Part shown: positions 34,315 to 48,259 of the stretch, piece by piece
Layout: each line of letters starts with the position of its first letter
Position numbering within the stretch: the first letter of the stretch is position 1
Assembly: GCA_001972305.1 (NCBI GenBank)
Contig: BDDD01000115.1
Span: 62,001 to 126,000, forward strand
From: Cephalotus follicularis
Lineage: Eukaryota; Streptophyta; Magnoliopsida; Oxalidales; Cephalotaceae
Direction: 5' to 3'
Length of the DNA stretch: 64,000 bases
Program-made: the position numbers and the translations under genes
The notes under the pieces: model-generated
What the model was told of the DNA's origin: nothing
Databases searched by the model: none
The model's input: the letters and a program-made list of their open reading frames with translations, nothing else

Positions 34315-35170
34315 TTAAATAAATATTTAGTAGTAGTAGACTAGTAGTTGCTTTTATTATAGTTCTCTAAAAAATCAATTATTACTTTATTTTAATTATG
34401 TCATAAATAATATATTAATATCCCCTTGATTCAGCATTAAAAACTGTTGGCATATTTATTACATATACAGTCACGTGAAGCAAACAAATTAAATCCTGGT
34501 GTTTTGTTGTATTTATGAAAAGAAAATGGGTATTTATGTCTTCTTTTCGAGCTTGCATTCATAAAGGAGTTGAGTTGATCGTCTATTTTTTCACTTAAAT
34601 TAATTTTTTTAAACATTGTAATTTATGTATAAATATAATTTAATTTTTGTTAAAATTGTAAAATATCGGGGATGAACAAAAAGAATAATGAAAATACCAT
34701 TTAATTGAAATTAATGTCTGATTTTTATTGGAGTGAGTCCAATTCAGGTCAAATGGCGAAAAGGCCCTTGCACTTTTTGGCCACGAGTGCACACGATTAA
34801 AGTTGTTTTTCTTTTATTTTAATATTTGAAACGAAATATGAGATTCAATTAATCGCCACGAAGGAAGGACTAAAACAAGAAAGCTATAAAATAAAATAAA
34901 AAGCGACGACGCCAAAAATAAAAAACCTACTGACACATACATATATATATGAATATAAATAGAGAGAAAAGAGACACGCAAGCATTTACTACTTTTTTTT
35001 ATTTCCTCTCTTTAAAGAAATAATAACTTGAAATTCTTCCTTAGTATGATTGCAGATCAACCATTAAACACCAGTTTTTTTCTGCAAAATTATGCACTTT
35101 CTCTCTCTATGACCGTTGCTGATAAAGTTGTAGGGTTTATGCTAAATTAGTTACTTTTGTTGCTTCCTCG

Positions 35171-38100
35171 ATGATTCCACCAACTACTTCAGGTGCTACT
35201 GCTGTTGCTGCGACGACGCCGTCTTCGAAGATTTGCTCCAATTCGGGCTGTAAAGAGTTGAACTCGGCTAGGAAGGGCTGGCGGTTACGCACCGGCGAGT
35301 TCGCCGAGCTCTGTGATCGTTGCGGGTTAGTGAAGTCTCGAATATTTTTCTTTTTCTTTTTTTGTTTTAATTTGAGAAGTTTTAGGGTTTTTATTGCTAA
35401 ATCTGCTTGAAGTTTTCGTCGTTTTTTGGTAGTGGTTCTTGGAGTCCTTTAAAGTCTTTTGTGTTTTTTTTTTCCTTGAAGCCTTTGTTTTTGTTTTCTA
35501 ATTTGAGGAGTTTTAGGGTTTTTAGTAATGGTTTTTGGAGTTCTTATTATTGCTAAATTTGGAAGAAGGGTTGGTATTTTGTGTTTTATGGCATTTGGAG
35601 TGGGTAAAAGGTTTATAGTTCTATTTTTGTTTAAGGTTTTCTGTTTGTTTTTATTGTAAACAGTAATTTTCTAGTGCGGAAACTCAAATACATGTATTGT
35701 GTTGTTAATATTATTTTGGAATTTTTTGTAGTTGAAAATTTTGGAGCTTTCACTGTATAATGTATTCTTCTCATTTTGGTTGATTTTCAGTTTCTTGGCT
35801 CCCACATGCCTTAATTAAAGCGTGTTCCTTGCAGATTAATTAGTGCACTTGCAACTATGGCTCAGTGACTCAGTGACAGTTGATTTATTGAGCATAGTAG
35901 GATGTGCGATGAAGTATAGAGCTTATTCTTCCTTGCTTATAAATTAATTAGGAGAGGATAAGTTTTTTTTTTTTTCAAGTTTGTCTTACTTTCGAATCTT
36001 ATACGAAATTAGAAATAAGGTTAGTAACAGATATATGGTAACTGGGTTTGTATTTATGAAATAAGAGCTCAAAGCAATCAATATGAGTGAACAGAAATCT
36101 GGGAGATCAACTTTGAATTAGACAATATGGAATATCTACCTGAGCTTTCATCATATGGTGTTCTGATCAAGTACAGTTTTTGTTGTATCAAACTATCTCT
36201 GATGCAAACATAAATAGAGAACATGCTACTATAACTGAAGGCAAGCTTCTGATTGTTGGCTAAAGTCTGAAACCAAACTATCTCCCAAAAGGATAAACTT
36301 CGGCCGTTGTGGTGCCATATTTTATTTTTGCTGTTGGTTCTATTTGCTGTGAAAGTGGTTTAATCCAAGAACTAAGGTGTTGTAGTCAAACTATGTCCTT
36401 TGACTATCTTATTTTGAGTTTTAATATCATGAAAGTTTCTTAATTTGTTTTGTAATTCCAATAATTTTTGCTTTAGTTATGTAGTTGACTCTAGTTTTAT
36501 GTGACTTAGTTCTGCTTATGAGGAGGCAAGATTCTGTGAGACTTTCCACTCGAATGCTTCTGGCTGGAGGGGCTGTGAGTCATGTGGGAAGGTGAGCTGA
36601 ACAATTGTTGTGGTGGAGTTAGATGCTCTCAGTGGTTCTGTATATATAACAAGCATGGCTGACATGTTCTTAACCTTTCTTTGTAGCGGGTTCATTGTGG
36701 ATGTATTGTTTCGGTTCATGCATTTACATTGTTGGATGCTGGAGGAATCGAGTGCATAACATGTGCAAAGAAAAACATTGTTTTAGTAAGAATGAATTTT
36801 TAATTATTCTTTTTCTTGATGAAAGTACATGGTTTTGTCTGACTACATTGTTTTTTTCCCATGCCTGTACTGATCCTGTTCAATCCATTTTCCCTCAGTG
36901 TTCTTGCATATATGTTAATAGTTGTGAAATTCTGTTGAGAGAGTCTCACCAATTTTTCCCACTCTTACCTTTAAATATTTTTATAATTTAAATTCAGGGA
37001 ATTTAAAGTCCTTTTATTTGATTAAGTGGAAGGCTAATAGGATACGATTTCCTTTTCAAGTTTTCTTAGACTGAACCTGGAGCCTGTGCATACACTATGC
37101 ATTAACTCAACAGTAGTACAGTATAGAGTCATAAGTTTGACTTCTGCATTTACATTATGAAGTGGAATCCCATAGCTTTAGTTGCAGAATAAGGACAAAT
37201 GAGGTCTTAGAACGGATTTGAAGGGTTTATGGGCTATTGTAATTGTCAACAGAGTAATCCGAACGAAACATCATCGACTTGCATAAAAAAATTTAAGAGA
37301 TTTTTTGAAACATCGACACTATTGTGATATTCGAAACCATAGACGCAATCTAATAAGGTCAGTGGTTTTGGTTGCTGGGTAGGTACGCCATGAGGCTAGC
37401 TTTAAGTGAATGAACTTGGCCTCTTCTTCATGAAGGATTTATATCACATGGTTGGCTTTTGTTGGTTTTTCTTGCTTGATTGGATTTTTTGATGTGTCAA
37501 TCCAAATTTTTCATGGTCTACCTCACCTTTTAATTTGGTTTAGTAAGAATGGCTATGATTCTAGTGAATTCTATCTGCATAATTTCTTACTTCAATAATA
37601 TGTATGTATGATTCCCAGAACCATATAAATATGAAATAAAACTGTATAGTTTTTCTTAACATGTTGTTTTGTTTGATATAAATGAACAATTGCAAATCGC
37701 TCATCAACAGACATGATTATGATTTTGAAGTGAGATTTGCTACTTTGGTGGAACCATAAGTTATAATTAATTTATGTTCTCTTGAACTTCGTGTTCTAAA
37801 TTCTGTAATTCAGGCATCAAATCCTTCGTGGCCACCTTCTTTGTTTTATCATTCATCTTTACCCGACAGACTTAAAGACCTTTCTTTGAAAAATTGGACT
37901 CAATTAGCTGGATCAGGCCCTGTACCATGGCGACAAGCACCCAGTTTGTTCACTTCTTCTATTGCTAAGTCTGATATGCATCCACGGGCACCGTATGAAG
38001 TTGATATGTCTACTGGAATTGACAGGCTTAATGCCACTGAAAGATTATCTGCCCCTTCCTTGGAAAAAATGAAAATCGAAGAGATTTCTGAAAGATTAAT

Positions 38101-38762
38101 GAATGGAGCTCTAAAGGTTTGCACAAGGGATAAACTTGAGAATGGAATTGCTGGTAAGAATGTATGATTGGTTACTAGATTATTATACATATCATTGCTA
38201 CCATGCTGGAGATAATGGTCTTATATAAACAAGAGACTGGCAGCTGAACCTAATGTTCACATTTTGTTGCAGGAATTAAAATTGAGGAGAAACCTAACTC
38301 GTGTTTAAATATAACTCAACAGTCTTCCTCTTTAAGGGAGGATCCATCTACAAAATTTGGTTTGGTTGCACCTTATGCATCTCCAAATGACTCAAATGGT
38401 CAAATTGGGGTCGCTGGAACTCATTTGCGACCAACCCCTCTATCTCCATTGGCCAAGCAATTCCATGGAAGTATCCATAATGGAGTGGACTCATCTGGTG
38501 AAGCTCAACTTCGTAATGGAAGGCCTAGAGCAGATGCCCGTGGAAGGAATCAGTTACTTCCTCGTTACTGGCCTAGATTTACTGATCAAGAACTACAGCA
38601 GATAACTGGAGAGTATCCTTGAATTTAAATGATCTCTCGATAATTTTAAAATTGCATTTAAAAACTGATAATAAATAATCAATTTATTGAAGTGTATGGT
38701 TATGTATATGATCTTTTAAGTTATATTAATTTTGTTAAGTACCCTGCCCTTTCTTCTCCCCT

Positions 38763-38840
<78 letters not shown>

Positions 38841-41800
38841 TGGGTGGTTAAAATCCACTGTCTGGTTGAGTCATGCCTTTGTTCAAGCTTTGGTTTAGTG
38901 TGGTTATCTTCTGCTAAGATTAACAAGATTTTTACATTTTGAGATACGGTTGAACGTTTTGACTGTTGCTTGTTAATTATTGCTGTCTTGTGTTCATGCA
39001 TTTCATCCCTTCTGACAATCTTTGTTTACGAGAGTGGCTCCAGTTTCCTATATTTGAGCCCCACGTGATTAGAGTTCTCTGGATTGGAACTGAGATTTAA
39101 AATTTTCTCCTCAGTGACATTTAGTCGTTTAGAGCCAGAAGGGAAGTTGGTCATGGGATTCAGAAAGGCTTCTGCTACTCCAGCATCTGAACAGGTTTGG
39201 TCTTGTCATGTTGATGGGGTTTACCATTTAAATTTTATTGACCTCTGAGCTGCAATTAGGCATCAAAAAGTTTTTAAATGTCCATTTTCCTGTCACTTTA
39301 ATCTGGTTGCACTTGCTAAAGATGTCACGGGATATTACTGCATTGCATGCCATGTCTTTCAAATACTTGGATTATTCTACATTTGGGCTCAATATGTACT
39401 TCATATAGCAATTCAACACATGTGATTAAATTATTTAGTTAAGTTTTTTAATGGAAGAAGCTGAAGATAGGAAGACATTCTCAAGCCTGGGTGATCGGGA
39501 TGACACGAATAATCTTTGTAGTAGAAAATGAGATTTCAAACAAAAAGATTTGATGTAAATAATGTGTAGAAATTGTATAGGTTACTGGAGTTGCTTGTAT
39601 GAAACTGTTGGAACTAGTTTTGATTCTAAATTTGTCGTTTTTTAGTCAAAATTGTTACAGGCTGGGGAACTGTCAAATATAATCATTACTTAATCTAAGT
39701 GGGTGACGTGTGGCATTATGTCAGATAAAAGATCAATTGATAATGCAACAACAAAATGGGGAAAAAAAAATTCTTGTCACTGCAGCTTTGTACTTCTAGC
39801 ATAGGCTATTGCTTAGAACTCTAAGTTTAAGGAAGCAACTAATAGTGAAATCTTTTTTTTTTTCAAAAATCCGAATCTGCCAAATTTGGTGCAACATCTT
39901 GAGGTTTAGCATTTGTAGCTCTTAAACTTCTACATCAAGTATTGAGTTACAAATTCTTCTTATATAAACATCTGTTCTGTGTTTTCTTTGGCAGGACAAT
40001 GACACAAGTAAATATGGAAATGGAGTTTCTACATGTGGAGATGTTAGTATCCAAGAAACTAAAACTGTTGAACCATTTTGATTTTTTTTTTATTTATTTA
40101 AAAGAACTTTGAATCACTTACCTTTTCCATCTATCATCCAGGCTGAATCTGCAGATCCTGGTTCATGGTCGAAAGTTGATAAATCGAACTACATAGCAAA
40201 AGAATTACTTGGATCTAATCCTTCAATCTCTCGAAAGAGGAAGAACAGCACGTTGGGTTCAAAGAGTAAGCGCTTGAGAATTGAAAACGAAGATCTGATA
40301 GAGTTGAAGCTAACATGGGAAGAAGCTCAAGGACTGCTCCGGCCCCCTCCTGACCATGTTCCCAGTGTTGTGGTTATTGAAGGATTTGAGTTTGAGGAAT
40401 ATGAGGTATTATTTTAACTGCTAGTTCCTTGTGCATGATAGAGTGGATTGTTAATAAGTTTTTAGTCTATATTTGATAGCCACATGCTTAATTTTTTTAT
40501 GATTAGTCTATGTGCTGAGCAAGCAAAGATGAGGTTGCTTGTTTTCCACTGCTTTGGTGTGGAAAACTGTTTTGTCTTTCTTTTTTTCTTTTTTTTTTTT
40601 TGAGTTACTGCAATTGCATGAATACTGGTTTGGAGATTCGGTGAGGCAAGTAACTTGCTGTGGTAGATCTGATAATGTGGTGGTTGCAAGACCACCAAAA
40701 TTAGGTTTTCCCAGCAATAAATCTTTTGCAGGTGTCAGAAGATGTGATAAAAGAACATAACTTCTTTAAAATACTTAACTGTTGCAACTTGCATGGCCGT
40801 AATAATTTTCTAAGTACAATACGGTCGCATTTTCACCTGTAGTAGTAGTTTGCAATGCTAAGCTTATATTCTCATGTTAAATTAAACATGAAAATGCTGA
40901 CATATTCAAAACTTTGATAAAAGAGTATAACAGAAGACTGAAGACATTGGAACATCTGTTGTTTACATGTCTTAAATTTAGATAGGGCCTACACCCCTTT
41001 GGTGCTGCCTTGTACGTATATGGGTCATAGAACTGTATATAATTTCACTTTTGTGGGTATACCCTAGAGAGCTCTGGTACTGAAGTTTGTATGCAAGAAT
41101 GTCTGACTGTCTGTCTGTCCTTTTTTGTGAACTTTAATCACAATGTGGTTTAGAATCACAGAGTTTAAAGAGGGTACATTTTGAGCTTTGCTTCATGTTT
41201 GACTCTTTCAATATGTTATGTTGTTTTGGTATCCTTTTTCTATTTATCAGTGCCCCCAAACCCAACTTTGTTGAATTTTCATGCGTAATAACAGGATGCG
41301 CCTATACTAGGGAAGCCAACGATATTTGCAACTGATAACATGGGGTAAAACATTTATATTCAGGTTCTTTAACTCCTGTAATTGAGATACTTCTGTTGAT
41401 GCTAATATTTTGTTTAGATTGTCATGATTTATTTAATTTTGGTATTCTGCTGTTTAGAGATGCAGAATTTTACTGTACAGTAATGTACCACTTAACCCAA
41501 GCAGATTTTAAATGATTGAAGAAGAAAACGTATTACTGTACAGTAAAATTTTGCACAAACTTTATAAAATTTGTGATATTATTAATCACATTTAGGCCAT
41601 AGCATTCTCTCTTTTCCTTTATCATTGAAATGAAATGATAGGTCCTTTAGATTTCTAGTCTCTTATTGATCTGATGTATTTGAAATGACTCCTGATTTCT
41701 ATGTCTCTTTGGGCAAGTAAATTCGAATTCTTTTCTCTCTTTTGTGTTAGTGAAAAGATTCAATGGGTTCAATGTGAAGATTGTTTAAAGTGGCGCAGAT

Positions 41801-43311
41801 TGCCTGCTGCTGCTCTTCTTCCCTCCAGATGGACCTGTTGTGCTAATTCTTGGGATCTAGAGAGGTATTAGGCATCCATTTTCTAGTGTTAGAACCTGTG
41901 TTCTTTACCCCATCTTGTGCTCTTTGCTTTCGTAACAGTTGTTTGATAGCTTGTTATACTTTATTCTTTTAGCAGTAATATCGTAAAACCATTGGAAATA
42001 TTTTACACTTTCTGCAAGAATTTAGAAAACTAGTTCTCTTAGAAAAAGAAAGTTTGTGCTGGGATGCTTCCTTGTGTAGTAACCAAATGAACTATTCTAG
42101 TGATTGTCTTTAAGGCCATTACTCGGTGTTGGTCCTGCCATAGTGGGGTTCGTTATGGCTCAAATTTACATTGGTGAAAGATAAAAACATGATTGTGAAA
42201 AGGTTGGATACAATGGTGACGTATCTGAATATATGTTTTGTAATTGTTCGAGCATTTCGTGAATATTTTCGAGTCCTCTCTGCTGCCAGATCTTTATGTT
42301 CAGCCCCTCAAGAATTGAAAGTGGAGCAGCTTGAAGATCTGCTACCCTCTTATATTTCAGGTATAAAATACTTGAATACTATGGCAATATGCTTATCCTT
42401 TTACATTGGGCCAGTGTGTTACTCACGAGGAACAGTTAGGCTTATTTGTAGCTGATGGTTCCAACTCTTTTTTCACTCATTGTCATATTTGTAATGATTT
42501 CGTGGATTGTTTTCTGGCAGTCCCTTCAAAGAAAATGAAGGCTGCTGATGCTAAACAGGATGCTGATAATGTTGAAGCTATGGAGGGGCTGGACACCCTT
42601 GCCAACCTAGCTATCATAGGAGAGAGTGAAGCGCTCTTAGCATCATCCCAGACCACCACAAAGCATCCCCGACATAGACCTGGCTGCTCCTGCATTGTGT
42701 GCATTCAGCCCCCAAGTGGGAAGGGCCCCAAACACAAGCAGACATGCACATGTAATGTCTGCCTGACTGTGAAGCGCCGTTTCCGCACCCTAATGTTAAG
42801 GCGTGAGAAGAAGCAATCGGAAAAAGAAGCAGAAACTACACTCAAGATGCAGCAGCAGTCGCCTTTGCCTGAGAAGTCACCTGATGATGATTATTTGCCA
42901 TGTAGCAACACTGGTAACAGCAGTCCAGTCCACAAAAAGGTGGTCAGTGACGGCTCTGATGATGATCCTATCAAAGTGAAATCCTCTAACACCTCACCTT
43001 TTAAAGGCAAAATTGACCTGAATATCCAGCCAGAGCGAGAGGAAGAGCTGTCGCCTGGCTCAGATTCTGGCTATATGATGAGGGTGATACAAGATGCCAC
43101 AGAGAAGTATCTAAGGCAGCAGGGATTGTTGAGTTCTGGTGGTGACAAAAATTCAAAGGGTAGTCAGACACAATCAGGCAGAGGTGAAACACCAGAGGAA
43201 AAACTCAGCAATGGTGTCACCCTCAGCAGCAGTCATCCAGGTGCCGACAACAAAGAGCATCCTACATCTTTGCATATGGAAGCTACTGCATCCACACCAG
43301 CTACTGGATAG
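35171..43311 (+). pseudogene. VAL2: B3 transcription repressor VAL2/HSL1-type gene lacking the B3 domain core
   Basis: VAL proteins repress seed-maturation genes by binding RY motifs and recruiting chromatin repressors in the nucleus. Exons: 35171-35325, 36510-36591, 36687-36785 (PHD-like zinc finger: CSNSGCKELN, CDRCGSAYEEARFC, HCGCIV, CITCAKK), 37814-38153, 38273-~38619 ([18 protein letters not shown]), 39115-39194 (TFSRLEPEGKLVMGFRK, the B3 end), 39995-40042, 40142-40405, 41295-41344, 41751-41864 (CW zinc finger, QWVQCEDCLKWRRLP), 42290-42360 and 42521-43311 (C-rich CSCIVCIQPPSGKG; EAR-type IDLNIQP). Every junction after 39115 is in phase. The B3 core, about 90 residues, is absent between 38620 and 39114. 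The frame meets TGA at 38620, and joining exon 5 at the GT at 38613 to 39115 also gives a stop. Either a null allele or an assembly deletion. Confidence 0.85.
38767..38838. repeat. (CT)n(AT)n microsatellite in the B3 deletion interval
   Basis: A run of CT of about 45 bases passes directly into an AT run of about 30. It lies in the 490-base interval where the missing VAL2 B3 exon should be, a possible site of slippage, deletion or misassembly. Confidence 0.95.
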
Positions 43312-44702
43312 GCCAAATTTACACTTGTGGGAATGCAATATTGATCATCAGCAATGATGTGAGAATGTGGGGGCAGTTTTCATAGTACATGCCTCCACAT
43401 TGGCAGGTTGACGAGGTCTGTACATAAAGAAGAGGGATAATAGAAGTGGGCAGGTTTGGTTAAAAAACCAATAATTTTGCTGATTAATATTCCCCTATTG
43501 CTCTCCCCTACAGATACAAAGGGGTATGTCAAAGCCAAAGAGTTGAAGATGGGAAATGAAATGATGAAATGGCATCTAGGGTGGGTAGCAAGGTTGAAGC
43601 TGTGTACTTTTACTTTGAAGAGCTCACCTTCTGCCTCGTGCAGGGACATTGAGGTGTAATTACATGTAACTAATGAAAGGGAAATTACTATCTAATGGTT
43701 TTAACTTTTCATTCAAAGTAGGAAGCTGAGTTAGGTTTGTCTGTTTCAAGTATGCGATCCGTTGTATTTTTTGTGGTGGGGGGGGCAGACTAGTCTTATG
43801 GATCCAAAATATAATTCACATTGGCATGGATGGGGGTTCCTCTAGCTGTGTCGAGGACCAAGCCTTTAAGTTATTTATAGTACCATTAATAAAGATCCAA
43901 ATTGTAGAGCAGCAGACGAATATGTTAGATGATCACTCAAAAAAGCAAACATTTTTCTTAAAGAAACCAACAAATATGATTAGACTACCAAAAAAAAATA
44001 GTACCAAAATTATTGGATATGCCGCTATACAATTAGAAACGGCACACAACTCACGACGCCAAAAAGAAAAACATCTTGACAAGTGAAGCAACAAAAAAAG
44101 ACAAAACTATATAAACAGGTCAAAAAAATTTTGATTGCAAATTTTTCGAGAGACGGACAGAGAGTGAGAGTGAGACAGAGAGAGATGCAAAGAAATGGAA
44201 AGCAGCTTTGAAATGAATGAAGTGGAGAAGGAGAGAGAAATAGAGAGAGATTATCTAAATAAGTTATGTTTCTTTGAAAGGAGCCATTTTCCTTGTTTTG
44301 AGCCTTTTTATCATCTATCTAACAAAAGGATGACCAAGTCAACCAAACTATGACAATTTTTAGTGATGGAAAGGCATTCCATTTCAAACGACCCTTTTAG
44401 GTGAATTTCACTGGTCCTAAATCCAAATCAACCCCAAACCTCTAAAATAACTAAACCTTAACATATCCCATTTTATTTTTCTTTGGTTTCATCAGTTTTT
44501 GCTTTTTGTCACCTTTTTCTGCCTCATTTGGACGTCAACTTTGATCACAGTAACATCACCCACATAGGTTCAGTTTTTGTTTTTTGTTTTCTTCACTTTT
44601 CTTTCTATTGAAATCAATCATATATATACAAGGGGACAACACCCTTTTTGTAAAAGATTAACAGTAGCATATTAAAGCAAAGGGTCTGGTAGCTGCAGCA
44701 AG
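43312..44702 (+). other. VAL2 3' region and syntaxin upstream region
   Basis: VAL2 3'UTR probably reaches to about 43750. Then comes AT-rich sequence with a GA-rich, leader-like block at 44155-44255. A TATA-like TATATATACA at 44621-44630 lies about 80 bases before the syntaxin start codon and is the best core promoter candidate. Confidence 0.5.
44621..44630 (+). promoter_or_regulatory. TATA box candidate of the syntaxin gene
   Basis: TATATATACA sits 73 bases before the ATG at 44703, which leaves room for a short leader of about 45-50 bases. It is the only well placed TATA-like motif just upstream. Confidence 0.5.
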
Positions 44703-45611
44703 ATGAATGATCTATTCTCCAATTCGTTCAAGAAGTACTCTGACCTGAAGCAGCAGGCATACATGGACGACCTGGAAGCCGGGAGGGAGAGTGTTAATCT
44801 CGACAAATTCTTTGAGGTTGTCGAGAATGTGAAAGAAGACATGAATACCGTAGAGACTCTATACAAGAAATTACAAGAAGCCAATGCAGAGAGCAAAGTT
44901 GTTCACAATGCCAAAACCATGAAGGATCTCCGTGCTCGTATGGACAATGATGTCGAACAAGTCCTGAAACGAGTCAAACTCATCAAGGGCAAGCTTGAAG
45001 CCTTAGAACGCTCAAATGCAGCTCAAAGGAACATTCCGGGATGCGGTCCAGGATCCTCTGCGGATCGAACCAGGACGTCTGTGGTCAGCGGATTGGGAAA
45101 GAAGCTGAAAGATTTGATGGATGGGTTTCAAGGCTTGAGGGCTAGAATGCAAGCAGAGTATAAAGAAACTGTTGAACGTAGGTACTTTACCATTACAGGA
45201 CAGAAAGCTGATGAGGAAACAATTGAGAATTTGATATCAAGCGGTGAAAGTGAAAGTTTCCTGCAGAAGGCAATCCAGGAACAAGGTAGAGGTCAGATTC
45301 TTGACACCATATCCGAAATTCAAGAGAGACATGATGCTGTCAAGGAGATTGAAAAGAACTTGCTTGAGCTCCATCAGGTTTTCTTAGATATGGCTGCTCT
45401 GGTCGAAGCACAAGGTCACCAACTCAATGACATTGAGAGTCACGTTGCACACGCGAGCTCGTTCGTGCGTAGAGGTACTGATCAGCTTCAGGATGCAAGG
45501 GAATACCAGAAGAGCTCCAGAAAATGGACGTGCATTGCCATTGCTGCCGGTGCTGTCCTAATTGTTGTCCTCATATTGCCACTGTTGCCATCAATCATAG
45601 CTCTCTTGTAG
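44703..45611 (+). CDS. SYP124: Plasma-membrane Qa-SNARE syntaxin, SYP12 clade (SYP124-like)
   Basis: An intronless 302-residue protein. Syntaxins anchor the target side of vesicle fusion at the plasma membrane and pair with SNAP33- and VAMP72-type partners. The N-terminus [19 protein letters not shown] and the Habc three-helix region (about 35-160) are typical of SYP12 proteins, as is the linker [20 protein letters not shown]. The Qa-SNARE helix spans about residues 205-267 ([33 protein letters not shown]), with the central-layer glutamine in LHQVF. A C-terminal membrane anchor runs from about 276 to 302 after SSRKWTC. Length and motif order are complete, with no break. The ATG matches the family start. 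Which SYP12 paralogue it is (SYP124, 125 or 121) is my best guess. Confidence 0.92.
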   Translation: MNDLFSNSFKKYSDLKQQAYMDDLEAGRESVNLDKFFEVVENVKEDMNTVETLYKKLQEANAESKVVHNAKTMKDLRARMDNDVEQVLKRVKLIKGKLEALERSNAAQRNIPGCGPGSSADRTRTSVVSGLGKKLKDLMDGFQGLRARMQAEYKETVERRYFTITGQKADEETIENLISSGESESFLQKAIQEQGRGQILDTISEIQERHDAVKEIEKNLLELHQVFLDMAALVEAQGHQLNDIESHVAHASSFVRRGTDQLQDAREYQKSSRKWTCIAIAAGAVLIVVLILPLLPSIIALL

Positions 45612-48259
45612 AAACAATACAAGAGATTTTTCTAGACAATTCTGATCCATGATGCGTACGTCCTGATCGATTTTCACCTTAACGACAGATAGTTAGAATC
45701 TTGAAGACACTTCTGTTAGTTTTGTTCCCTTTTGAATGGACCAGTTTCAATGTCACAGAAATCCCATGTTCAAACACAAAAGTGCAATTACAGATTTCTG
45801 TTGTGCAATTCTTTCTTGTTCAGATATCTTTTGGATTTTGGGTTTTAATTAGCACCGATGAGGAACAGAACCAATCAGCAAGGTTATATGAAACTAAAAT
45901 GTTTGTGTGGAAACTAGAATAGTATTGGATAGAGTCTTGAACCCCAAAAAAGTAATGGACCAAGGACCTATCATTCGCCTCATGTTGTCAAGTAAGATTA
46001 ATTAGAGGGTAATGTTATTAAAAGTAAAGATTTTGAGCAGCAAATAGATAACAAATGATACCACAGTGATGATTTTTGAAGATGTTTTGAATTTTAATAT
46101 TAAAATAATTAACGATATCATTTATAGTCTATTTACTGTTCAAAATTGTTACTGCTAATAGTATTACTCTTAGTTAGAAAGCTTCAAGATTTGCGGTCAA
46201 TTTTAGAAACGATTTTAATAAATCAAACCGATGACAAGAAGATCCTGCCAATTTGAAGTTTTCATTGCAGACCCTTTTCATGGATGAATCAATGAACAGT
46301 TTGACACAGAAAACGAAGTGTACGATAAAAATTACTTTGTTGACATTACATTTTGCTGTCATGCCAACAGTATCCTGAGGCAGCACTAATGGATGGGCCA
46401 AGGGGAGAGATTGGGATTAAAAGTGGATTTCAAAAAAATCTGTACTTGGAATCATGAAATAGGCAATAGTGCATATGTGAAGTGGAAGGAAGCATTTCCT
46501 GTCAAAAGGGATGTCGCTGTCACCAAAATGAGCTAGGTAGGCCTGACTTTGAAGGTAACTTTTATCCATAATAGCATCTAACATCCTCACTCTTTAGTGC
46601 CATGTTATGCAGGCCTAAAATCATTGCATACCTTATACTTTAATTCTTGTTTTGACGAAGCAAAGCACCTATGTCTATAAAGGCAACCACTGGACTTCTA
46701 TAAGTCACCTATTGCGCAAACCAAAAAATAAGACACATAAAACTCCACAGTTATAAGAAACGAAGATAAACGATGGTGTGCATAACCCTTTCTTTTTTTT
46801 CTTTTTCTTTTTTTCCGTAACAGTTGTTAAACATGTTATTTTAAACCATGCTTTTTTTTTTTTAAACAAAAGGTCTTGAAACCAATTGGTCCGATTACAA
46901 TGGACACACCTATTGTTTTTAAACGAATGACTTGAGTGTAACCTATCTGACTTCGCGTGAACGAGTCTTTATGGAGTTGCATCAACTTATTCACAACTTA
47001 TTGTTAAAAAAATAAACGAATAAATAATAGTAAGAGTTTCATTAGTTTCTTCGTCTATGTCTCAAGAGTCGAGATTTGTGATTCAATCGATTTCTATGCA
47101 CAGCCTAGACATTGTACGATAGCTGGCCAAACAAAAGAAAAGGGCAAAAGGTCTGTGTAAGAGAGCACCTAATTTCTGCAATCCTCAATCTTCTCCAACC
47201 TAAGACAACCTCTCCTACAGCAGGAGGACTTCATTATGCTGTATTTAAATAGAGCTAGCGCCAATTCCACTTCCAAATCTTGATTGACTCTTACAACTAT
47301 TGAGCTCAAATAAATCACCCTCCAAACCATACATTTCAGGTCACAAAAGATCCTACAGCAAAAGCAATCTTATTATCCTAACAATATCGCAACCACCATA
47401 TGTGGCAAATATCAATTCTAATTTGGAGTTTAAGCTGTCTGCCAAAATCAAATATACTCGGGTAAGTGAGTTAAGAGTTTAAATGCTCTTGGACTTGCAT
47501 TCTGCTAGAGTTTATGACCCATCAACAATCAAAGAATGTACGACGGAAAAGCCAGTGAGTAAACCAATATTCTCATGCTGCCAATCATTTAACAAGAGGG
47601 CTTGGGATTCTCTTTTAATATAACACAAATGCTTATATCTTATCATCTCCCATCAAACCATGATTTATATTTTATAAATACAATTTTTGAATTTAGTACT
47701 TTATCTATATAAATATCGAATTTCACATCAATCAAATACTTATAAATATTTCGTTGAATAATATATTTTTTTAGTGTTCATAAGAAAATTCATAACGATT
47801 GAAATTATTATGTATAAATAAAGAGTTTAGAGTATGCGCTTAACATAGTACAAATGTTTATATGCTTGTCAACTCATAAACCCACAATCAAATTTTATTG
47901 ATGTTTTATTTATATAAATTATGTAAATTTCAAATCAATCGAATATCTATAGATAATTATATAGAACAAGCAATTCTTTTAGGATTTATGAGAAAATTTA
48001 CGACGATTAAAATTGTTATGTATAAATAAAATAACTAAAAATGTTCAATAGACTTAATAACAAAAAATGATCTTTTTATGATCTTGATCATCAATTCCCA
48101 GTTCTTGAGTGCAGTCATTTCCAAAATGCAAAAGCTGTCACAAAAATAGTTATCCTTCCAAGTAATCAACAAGGTTCAACAATCTGCATCAATAGACACT
48201 ATATATGATATTAACCCCACAAAATGACCACGCCTTACGACTTTGCAAGCTTAAACTAA
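45612..48259. other. Intergenic region between syntaxin and VPS28
   Basis: It contains the 3' regions of two genes that point toward each other. AT-rich, with T and A homopolymers near 46790-46865 and a diverged tandem pair at 47624-48035. No further gene was recognised. Confidence 0.6.
47624..48035. repeat. Diverged tandem pair of about 210 bp
   Basis: The two copies (about 47624-47822 and 47850-48035) share ACAAATG.TTATAT, AATTTCA.ATCAATC.AATA, TTCATAAGAAAATT/TTTATGAGAAAATT, ACGA.TAAAAT and TATGTATAAATAAA. They share the AATTTCAAATC/ATCGAATATCTATAGAT style of the foldback at 33.3 kb. Confidence 0.55.

Noticed and set aside
42171-42455. Open frame of 94 codons overlapping VAL2
   Set aside because: Intron sequence read through the short exon 42290-42360; the spliced gene explains it.
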